Below, piece by piece: positions 28,728 to 34,483 of a DNA stretch of 34,483 nucleotides. A model generated the notes under the pieces. That model saw nothing but the letters and a program-made list of their open reading frames with translations. It was not told the DNA's origin and made no database searches. Each line of letters opens with the position of its first letter. The first letter of the stretch is position 1. A program made the position numbers and the translations under genes. Origin of the DNA: Rhodospirillales bacterium (lineage in GTDB: Bacteria; Pseudomonadota; Alphaproteobacteria; UBA828); the NCBI GenBank assembly GCA_028818855.1, contig JAPPMY010000270.1, positions 1 to 34,483 on the forward strand. The letters run 5' to 3'.

Positions 28728-29864
28728 TCAGCGGGCCGAACCGGCGAGGCCGCGGCCGCCGCTCGCCAGCCACTCCTCGAATTTCTCGGTCAGCGCGACG
28801 TGGTGCGTGGCCCACCATTCGGCGTCCGTCTGCAGGGCGCGGGCGAGGTTGTCGGGCGCGGTCGGCAGGTGCGGCTTGGTCTCGTCCGCGACCAGCGCCA
28901 TGGAGGACGTTCTCGCCGGCCCGTAGGAGATGTATTTCGTCTGCTCCGCGAGCGGGCCGGTGCCCGTGGCGAAGCGGATGAAATCCTGGGCCTTGTGCAG
29001 GTTGTCGCTGCCCTTGGGGATGCCCCAGGAGTCGATGTCCCAGATCTGGCCGTCCCACAGGATGGCGTAGGGCTTGCCGTCTTCCACGATCGGGCGATAC
29101 ATCCGCCCGTTCCACACCGAGGTCATGACGACCTCGTCCGAATCGAGCAGGCGCAGCGGGTCGGCTCCGCCCTCCCACCACTCGATGTGGTTCTTGATCT
29201 CGTCCATGACCGAGAACGCCCGGTCGAGCCCGTCCTCGGTCTCCAGGATGGCATAGACCTCCTCCGACGCCGCGCCGTCGGCGATCAGGGCCCACTCGAG
29301 GATCACGCGCGGGTCGCGCCGGAGACCGCGCTTGCCGGGGAATTCGTCGACGTCGAAGAAGTCGGCGAGGGTGGAGGGAGCGCTCTCGCCCAGCGCTTCC
29401 GTGTCGTACCCCACCACCGTCGACCACACGGTCTGGCCGACGCCGCAGGGGGTGAACGCGCCGGGAATGAAGTCGTCCGCGGCCGGCGTGCCGTCGTCGC
29501 CCGGCGGGAGCATGCCGTGGTCGAACGCCTCCAACAGACCCTCGCGGCAGCCCCGGATCAGGTCCGAAAGCTCGAAGTCCACCACGTCCCAGACCACGTT
29601 CTCGGTCTCGACCTGCTCACGAATCTCCTTGAGCCCGCCGTTGTAGGTCTCCATCGACACCCATTCGCCGCTGAGCAGGCGGTAGGGCTTCACGTAGGCC
29701 AGCATCTGGCTCCGGGTGTAGGCGCCGCCCCAGGAGACGACGGTCAGCTCCTTCGTCGGTGCCGCGATCCGCTCTTCCGCCGGTTCGTCCTCGGCAAGCG
29801 CGGGGACCGACGCCAACAGGGCAAGCGACAGGGCGAGAACCGTTATCCCCCGACAAGCTGCCAT
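28728..29864 (-). CDS. Orphan extracellular solute-binding protein, polyamine (PotD)-like
   Basis: 378 residues with a Sec signal peptide (MAACRGITVLALSLALLASVPALA, cleavage before EDEP). The mature part opens with ELTVVSWGGAYTRSQ and contains AGAFTPCGVG- and IPKGSDNLHKAQDFIRFA-type segments usual for type II binding proteins of the spermidine/putrescine group. No permease or ATPase gene is next to it. It begins 50 bases after the stop of the BCCT transporter gene on the same strand, so the pair is probably one transcript. The ligand is unknown; a cationic amine or betaine is a guess. AAGGAGGGG precedes ATG 29864. Confidence 0.85.
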   Translation of the reverse strand: MAACRGITVLALSLALLASVPALAEDEPAEERIAAPTKELTVVSWGGAYTRSQMLAYVKPYRLLSGEWVSMETYNGGLKEIREQVETENVVWDVVDFELSDLIRGCREGLLEAFDHGMLPPGDDGTPAADDFIPGAFTPCGVGQTVWSTVVGYDTEALGESAPSTLADFFDVDEFPGKRGLRRDPRVILEWALIADGAASEEVYAILETEDGLDRAFSVMDEIKNHIEWWEGGADPLRLLDSDEVVMTSVWNGRMYRPIVEDGKPYAILWDGQIWDIDSWGIPKGSDNLHKAQDFIRFATGTGPLAEQTKYISYGPARTSSMALVADETKPHLPTAPDNLARALQTDAEWWATHHVALTEKFEEWLASGGRGLAGSAR

Positions 29865-29914
29865 CTCCGCTCCCCTCCTTGTTCCGGCCCCGGGCGCCCT
29901 CATGGCGTCGCGTC

Positions 29915-31561
29915 TCAGTGTGGAATGTCACCCTTCAAACTGGTGCCGTCCGGCGCCTTGCCGTCGGGCGGCATGGGCACGGCGCTCGGGTCCTCGTGCA
30001 GTGACTTGATGATGCCGAAGGTCATCATCAGCATGACGATGCTGACCGGCAGGGCGGCGGCAATGGAGGCGGTCTGAAGCGCCTTCAGCCCGCCGGCCAG
30101 CAGCAGCACCGCCGCGACGAACCCCTCTCCCAGCCCCCAGACGATGCGGAACTTCTTGGGCGGGCTGTCGCTGCCCATGCTGAGCATGGTGGTGATGACG
30201 AGCGTGCCTGAGTCCGACGAGGTGATGAACCAGGTCGCCAGCAGGAAGGTCGCGAGCGCAGCCATGATCCAGTTGAGCCAGGAGATGCCCGTCACCAGGT
30301 CGATGGTGCCGTAGAGCGAGGCGGGAAGGTTCCAGTCGCGCACGAGTTGGGCGATCCCGGCGGTGCCGACGCCGCCGGCCGCGTTCAGCTCGGCGTACAT
30401 GGCGCTGCCGCCGAAGATGCAGAGCCACAGGAACGCGATGGTGGTGGGCACGAACATCACGCCGACCATGAACTCGCGGATCGTGCGCCCGCGGCTGATC
30501 CTGGCGATGAACATGCCGACGAAGGGAGCCCAGGAGATCCACCAGCCCCAGTAGAAGATCGTCCACCCGCCCTGCCAGGCCGACGCGCCTTCGGAATTGA
30601 AGATCTGGAAGCCCATGGGGATGAAGTGCCAGAGGTAGTCGCCCACGGAGGTGACGAAGAGGCCCAGCAGCCACTTCGTCGGGCCGCCGAACAGGAAGAA
30701 GGCGACCAGCACGATGCTGAGCCAGATGTTCCATTCCGAGATGATGCGGATGCCCTTGCCGACGCCTGACACCGCCGAGAGGGTCGCAACGATCGAGATG
30801 ATCACGATCAGGATGACCTGCGTGATTACGCCGGGGTCGATTCCGAAGAGATGGTTGAGGCCGGTCGCCATCTGGCTCACGCCGAGGCCGAGGGAGGTCG
30901 CGACGCCGAACACGGTCCCGAACACGGCCAGCAGGTCGACCGCATGGCCGGCGGGGCCGTAGATTTTGTCGCCGATGATCGGGTAGAGCGCCGAGCGCAG
31001 CGTCAGCGGCAGCTTCTTGCGGAAGCCGAAATAGGCCAGGCAGAGGCCCACCATCACGTAGACCGCCCAGCCGTGGAAACCCCAGTGGAAGTAGGTGACC
31101 CGCATCGCGAGAACGGCGCGGGGCTCGCTCATCTCGTGGACGCCGGCCAGGTCGGCGAACGGATTGTTCGGGTAGCCCCAGGGCATCGTGTTGTCGAAAT
31201 AGAACACCGGCTCGGCGATGCTGAAGAACAGAAGCCCGATGCCGACGCCGGCCGAAAACAGCATCGCGAACCAGGAGAAGGTGCTGAACTCGGGCCTGCT
31301 GTCGTCGTCGCCCAGCTTGATGCGCCCGAAGCGGCTGAACATCAGGTAGAAGCAGGCGAAGAGCATGATGACGAGCGCGCTCATGTAGTACCAGTTGAGC
31401 GCGTGCTCGATCCAACCGCGGATCGCCGAATAGATGCCGTCGGCGATATCCACGAAGAGAGCCGTGAACACGACGAACGCCGCGATCATGCCCTTGGACG
31501 CGATGCCCATGCCGGGGTGCAGCCCCTTCCAGAGACCCCGGTCCGCGACGTTCTTCGGCAT
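29915..31561 (-). CDS. BCCT-family betaine/carnitine/choline transporter
   Basis: About 548 residues and twelve membrane segments. The family signature WGWWISWAPFVGMFIARISRG is present, along with TYFHWGFHGWAVYVMVG, GLGVSQMATGLNHLFG and FITSSDSGTLVI. BCCT proteins import quaternary amines (betaine, choline, carnitine, sometimes DMSP) by secondary transport, driven by sodium or protons, for osmoprotection or catabolism. The C-terminal tail is short, so no large osmosensing extension is seen. The start is uncertain: ATG 31561 (AGGA nearby), GTG 31573 (GAGGGG 8 bases away) or GTG 31582. The leader contains two hairpins. Confidence 0.95.
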   Translation of the reverse strand: MPKNVADRGLWKGLHPGMGIASKGMIAAFVVFTALFVDIADGIYSAIRGWIEHALNWYYMSALVIMLFACFYLMFSRFGRIKLGDDDSRPEFSTFSWFAMLFSAGVGIGLLFFSIAEPVFYFDNTMPWGYPNNPFADLAGVHEMSEPRAVLAMRVTYFHWGFHGWAVYVMVGLCLAYFGFRKKLPLTLRSALYPIIGDKIYGPAGHAVDLLAVFGTVFGVATSLGLGVSQMATGLNHLFGIDPGVITQVILIVIISIVATLSAVSGVGKGIRIISEWNIWLSIVLVAFFLFGGPTKWLLGLFVTSVGDYLWHFIPMGFQIFNSEGASAWQGGWTIFYWGWWISWAPFVGMFIARISRGRTIREFMVGVMFVPTTIAFLWLCIFGGSAMYAELNAAGGVGTAGIAQLVRDWNLPASLYGTIDLVTGISWLNWIMAALATFLLATWFITSSDSGTLVITTMLSMGSDSPPKKFRIVWGLGEGFVAAVLLLAGGLKALQTASIAAALPVSIVMLMMTFGIIKSLHEDPSAVPMPPDGKAPDGTSLKGDIPH

Positions 31562-31608
31562 CTTGTCCTGCACCGCTCTCACCCCTCTCTGTCAGCTCTC
31601 GTACGCAT

Positions 31609-31634
31609 CCGACCCGGGCGTGGTGCCGGGTCGG
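31609..31634 (-). promoter_or_regulatory. BCCT leader hairpin, start-proximal
   Basis: CCGACCCGG (31609-31617) pairs exactly with CCGGGTCGG (31626-31634) around an 8-base loop. It lies 27-48 bases before the possible start codons of the BCCT gene. No U-run follows on the transcript. Confidence 0.55.
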
Positions 31635-31642
31635 GCAGAGCC

Positions 31643-31663
31643 GCGGAGAGCAGGTCTCTCCGC
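31643..31663 (-). promoter_or_regulatory. BCCT leader hairpin, start-distal
   Basis: GCGGAGAG (31643-31650) pairs exactly with CTCTCCGC (31656-31663) around CAGGT. It is 8 bases from the other hairpin. On the transcript the right arm CUCUCC resembles an anti-Shine-Dalgarno-like segment, so alternative pairing with GAGAGGGG near the start is conceivable. Confidence 0.5.
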
Positions 31664-31869
31664 CTCCCGTGCCTTGCGACAAACGAGAGTCGGTTGACCG
31701 CCGGGCGGCCTCCGACCTTCTTCGGCGAGTTCGAAAGCGCAGCCAACGGTAACAAGATCAAGGGGGAAGAGAAACTACCCTCTCCGAACGGTGACGTACG
31801 GGATTATGTGTCAGTGGGGAAAGGGGTACTCCCTGTGGTTAGCCAACAGCCACGAGCAGGAGCACCCCG
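31664..31869. other. Intergenic region between the BCCT leader and the transposase fragment
   Basis: Together with the leader this gap is just over 300 bases. I see no gene. It probably contains the BCCT promoter (reading left) and the left end of the IS fragment (reading right, from somewhere near 31790), but I could not identify a terminal inverted repeat or a convincing promoter. Confidence 0.4.
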
Positions 31870-32250
31870 ATGCCACAGCGTACTGCGACGATTGAGAGTC
31901 TACCCATGGCCTTCGCCCTGGTGAAGGAGATGCAAGCAGACGGGCTTGAGTGGGGCGAGGGCTACCGTCCGCTCGGGTGTGAGGCGCTCGCCGAGATCCT
32001 CCAGGGCCGGATGGCCGAGGCAGTCGACTACTGGCTCGACAGCCTCGACGGCTGCGCCATGCGCGACCGGCGCAACGGCACCTATTCTCGCCATCTGTTG
32101 AGCGAGCTCGGCGATATCGAGCTGAGCGTGCCCCGCACCCGGCGCTTCTGCCCGACCGAGGTGCTGAAGAGCTACACAAGGCGCGCGCCCGAGATCGACC
32201 GCGTCATCCTCCCCTGCAATTCCCCCGGTGCATCCGCCGGTATTCGTTGA
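31870..32250 (+). pseudogene. IS256/mutator-type transposase, N-terminal fragment
   Basis: 126 residues, about the first third of an IS256-family transposase. The stretch RRNGTYSRHLLSELGDIELSVPRTRR is a family hallmark. Homology stops after EIDRVIL, near base 32210, where intact relatives continue with L-A-C-F and the catalytic DDE domain. What follows (PCNSPGASAGIR) looks like read-through into other DNA. The catalytic residues are absent, so it cannot transpose. GGAG precedes its ATG. It is a scar of an insertion between the BCCT/polyol run and the next sugar transporter. Confidence 0.85.
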
Positions 32251-32328
32251 CACCGCGCGGAGCGATGCGCTTGACTTCCGAAGCGCTCAATGAGGGCGCT
32301 GGCATGACAACCGCACGGGGGAAAATCC

Positions 32329-33600
32329 ATGATCACTCTCAACAGGCGCGGGCTGCTGGCCGCCGCGGCGGTCGTGCCGGCCCTCGCGCTCGGCGCGCCC
32401 GCCTTCGCGCAAGGCGGCGACGTCACGCTCACGCACTACTTCACCGGCGAGTTCGGGCTCAAGATCTTCAACGAGCAGGTCGCGAAGTTCGAAGCCGCCA
32501 CGGACTACACCATCAAGAACAGCCCCATCGGTCACGAGGACTTCAAGACCGACATCCTGGTGCGCGCGGCCGGTGACAGCCTGCCCGACGTCTTCAGCTA
32601 CTGGGCCGGCGCGCGGACGCAGTTCGTCGTCGATGCAGGAGCCCTGCATCCCATCGACGACATGTGGGCCCGGGACGGCCTCGACAACGTGGTCGCCAAG
32701 TCCGTGGCCGACAGCGCCACCATGTACAACGGCCAGCGCTACCTGGTGCCGTTCAACTACCACTACGCGGGCATGTTCTATAACACCCAGGTGCTCGCGG
32801 ACGCAGGCGTCACCGAAATGCCGACGACCTGGGACGGGTTCGTGGCGCTCTGCGAGACGCTGAAGGGCAAGGGCGTGACGCCGATCGCGCTCGGCTCCAA
32901 GAATCGCTGGCCCGCCCAGTTCTGGTTCGACTACCTGCTGCTCGGCACCGCCGGACCCGACTACCGCGCAGGCCTGATGAACGGCTCCGCGGCTTACGAC
33001 GATGCCGAGGTCAAGGCTGCTATGGCGATGTGGAAGGAGCTCGCGGACAAGGGCTACTTCGCGCCCAACGCCAACGCCGATTCATGGACGGATGCGTCGG
33101 ACAAGGTGGCGCGCGGCGATGCGGCGATGACCCTCATGGGCACCTGGATCACCGGCTACTGGAACGGACTGGGGCTCGAGCCCGGCAAGGACTACGACTT
33201 CTTCCCGTTCCCCTCCATCGCGGACGGCGTGCCCACCTCGGTGGTTGGCCCGGTGGACGGCCTCGTCATCTCCAACGACGGGGAGAACCCTGCCGGCGCT
33301 GAGGCGTTCCTGAGTTTCATGATGTCGAACGCCGACGTGCAGGCGAGCTGGACCGGAGCGTACGGCGCGCTTTCCGCCAACGTCAACGTGGACCCCGCGA
33401 ACTACAACGAGGTCATGCAGCGGGTCTCCACCGTCGTGGCCGGCGCCGACAACTTCGCGTTCAACTACGACCTCGCGACGCCGCCGCCGGTGGCGGAGGT
33501 CGGTCTCTCCATGTTCTCGCGCTTCATGGACGACCCGAGCCAGGTGGACGACATCCTGGCGCAGGTTGCCGCGGACGCAGCGCAGGCGTTCACGGAATAG
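32329..33600 (+). CDS. Sugar ABC transporter periplasmic binding protein (CUT1 family)
   Basis: 423 residues with a signal peptide that starts LNRRGLLAAAAVV and is cleaved after AFA (AFA-QGG). The R-R-G-L-L could also serve Tat export. The mature part is a type II CUT1 binding protein: FEAATDY, SLPDVFSYWAGARTQF, VPFNYHYAGMFYNTQVLADAGV and GDAAMTLMGTWI. It delivers a sugar or oligosaccharide to the permease that begins 77 bases downstream. The ligand is unknown. GGGGGAAA precedes the ATG. The start lies only 78 bases after the transposase remnant, so the original promoter may have been changed by the insertion. Confidence 0.9.
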   Translation: MITLNRRGLLAAAAVVPALALGAPAFAQGGDVTLTHYFTGEFGLKIFNEQVAKFEAATDYTIKNSPIGHEDFKTDILVRAAGDSLPDVFSYWAGARTQFVVDAGALHPIDDMWARDGLDNVVAKSVADSATMYNGQRYLVPFNYHYAGMFYNTQVLADAGVTEMPTTWDGFVALCETLKGKGVTPIALGSKNRWPAQFWFDYLLLGTAGPDYRAGLMNGSAAYDDAEVKAAMAMWKELADKGYFAPNANADSWTDASDKVARGDAAMTLMGTWITGYWNGLGLEPGKDYDFFPFPSIADGVPTSVVGPVDGLVISNDGENPAGAEAFLSFMMSNADVQASWTGAYGALSANVNVDPANYNEVMQRVSTVVAGADNFAFNYDLATPPPVAEVGLSMFSRFMDDPSQVDDILAQVAADAAQAFTE

Positions 33601-33617
33601 GCGCAGTCTCGTGCAGG

Positions 33618-33650
33618 CGGGCCGCCGGGCGGTATTCACCCGGCGGCCCG
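33618..33650 (+). promoter_or_regulatory. 12-bp perfect stem-loop between binding-protein and permease genes
   Basis: CGGGCCGCCGGG (33618-33629) pairs exactly with CCCGGCGGCCCG (33639-33650) around a 9-base loop, beginning 17 bases after the binding-protein stop. No T-run follows. Position and likely role match the smoE-smoF hairpin, though the sequence differs. Confidence 0.7.
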
Positions 33651-33677
33651 TTCACTTGCCGGCATGAGCGGTGACCG

Positions 33678-34483
33678 ATGGAACGGGAGAACCGTTTCTG
33701 GCGGGTGATTTTGCTGGCGCCGCCGCTGGCCGTGTTCGCGGTGTTCGTGGTCTGGCCGCTCGCGAGCTCCTTCTACTACAGCTTCACCGACTGGAACGGC
33801 TTCAATCCCGACTACGACTTCGTCGGCTTCGACAACTTCCTCAAGATCCACACCGACAAGCTGTTCCTCAACGCCGCGATCAACACGGCGTTCTGGATCG
33901 TGGCGGCGATCGTCGCGCCGACCGCGCTCGGGCTCGGGCTCGCGCTCCTGATCGACAGCCGCATCCCCGGCGGCTCGGTGTTCAAGTCGATCTTCTACCT
34001 GCCGATCTGCCTCTCGGCCGTGGTGGTCGGGCAGATCTGGGTGTGGATCTACCAGCCGGACTGGGGGCTGCTGAACACCGTGGTGGAGGCGGTGAGCGGC
34101 GAGAACTTCAACTACGCGTGGCTGGCGAAGCCGGATTGCGCGCTCTGGTCGGTGATCCTCGCCTGGTCGTGGCAGCAGACCGGGCTCTCGATGGTGATCT
34201 TCCTGGCCGGGCTCACCACCATCCCCGAGGACCTGCTGGAGGTGTGCGAGATCGAGGGCGCGAAGGCCTTTCAGCGCATCCGCCTGGTGGTCATCCCTCT
34301 GCTCACGCCTGCCACCGTGGTGGTGATCGCGCTCAACGTCATCAACTCGCTCAAGGGGTTCGACATCCTCTACACCATGACCGGCGGCGGGCCGTTCAAC
34401 AGCTCCGACACGCTGGCCATGCACATGTACAACGAGTCCTTCAAGAAGTACCTGATGGGCTACGGCAGCGCGATCTCGGTGGT
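33678..34483 (+). CDS. Sugar ABC transporter permease (MalF type), 3' truncated
   Basis: The frame is open from ATG 33678 to the end of the window, giving 268 residues; little more than the last segment is missing. It starts MERENRFWRVILLAPPLAVFAVF, has five to six membrane segments, and carries the ATPase-contact loop EVCEIEGAKAFQRIRLVVIP near residues 190-210, then TMTGGGPFNSSDTLAMHMY. It pairs with the binding protein upstream as part of a CUT1 sugar transporter whose second permease and ATPase should lie to the right. The start has only a weak GAGCGG upstream. Confidence 0.92.
   Translation, partial: MERENRFWRVILLAPPLAVFAVFVVWPLASSFYYSFTDWNGFNPDYDFVGFDNFLKIHTDKLFLNAAINTAFWIVAAIVAPTALGLGLALLIDSRIPGGSVFKSIFYLPICLSAVVVGQIWVWIYQPDWGLLNTVVEAVSGENFNYAWLAKPDCALWSVILAWSWQQTGLSMVIFLAGLTTIPEDLLEVCEIEGAKAFQRIRLVVIPLLTPATVVVIALNVINSLKGFDILYTMTGGGPFNSSDTLAMHMYNESFKKYLMGYGSAISV

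Noticed and set aside
26646-30077. Long plus-strand open frame (1143 codons) opposite the HAD, oxidoreductase and binding-protein genes
   Set aside because: Antisense shadow of four well-supported genes; composition biased to Arg, Asp, His and Val with no domain.
32247-32276. TTGACA at 32247 and TTGACT at 32271 as -35 boxes for the sugar-binding-protein gene
   Set aside because: Neither has a credible -10 hexamer 16-18 bases downstream; too weak to list as a promoter.

Overview
The window is a very G+C-rich bacterial chromosome segment. The gene content fits an alphaproteobacterium of Rhodospirillales or Hyphomicrobiales type: an adjacent glnB-glnA pair, Entner-Doudoroff genes (zwf-pgl-edd), a SmoEFGK/MtlK-type polyol uptake operon, many ABC solute-binding proteins and a BCCT transporter. 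The lineage is inferred from gene content and base composition. I see no rRNA or other species-level marker. Both ends cut genes: an aminotransferase at the left and a sugar ABC permease at the right.

Left part (1-8300). A partial aminotransferase, a small YggT-type membrane protein and folD run on the plus strand. They meet a minus-strand nitrogen block, transcribed glnB, glnA, two small related membrane proteins, argG. A second aminotransferase is divergent from glnB. It is followed by an AT-rich patch (about 7240-8200) that holds an unrecognised secreted protein with six cysteines and ends at a tRNA-Arg(TCT).

Middle (8300-14820). A minus-strand TetR regulator and two short-chain dehydrogenases lie divergent from an amide/urea/branched-chain-type ABC transporter (binding protein plus two permeases, no ATPase genes). 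A good TetR-type operator candidate lies between them. A threonine dehydratase-like gene converges on the transporter.

Right part (14900-31600). This is one long minus-strand run for carbohydrate use. Its order of transcription is: BCCT transporter, orphan polyamine-type binding protein, Gfo/Idh/MocA oxidoreductase, HAD phosphatase, SorC regulator, SmoE-F-G-K polyol ABC transporter, mannitol/polyol dehydrogenase, fructokinase-type PfkB kinase, zwf, pgl, edd. The implied route is polyol uptake, oxidation to a ketose (fructose), phosphorylation, isomerisation elsewhere to glucose-6-phosphate, then oxidation to KDPG. KDPG aldolase (eda) is not in the window.

Far right (31800-34483). An IS256-type transposase fragment separates this run from the start of a second CUT1 sugar ABC transporter on the plus strand.

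The points most worth a second look are: strong stem-loops at several junctions (two of them directly between a binding-protein gene and its first permease), a double hairpin in the BCCT leader, the BCCT/orphan binding-protein pairing, the ABC transporter without ATPases, a non-consensus active-site motif in Pgl, and the AT-rich secreted protein. I did not find an obviously new multi-gene defence or mobile system.
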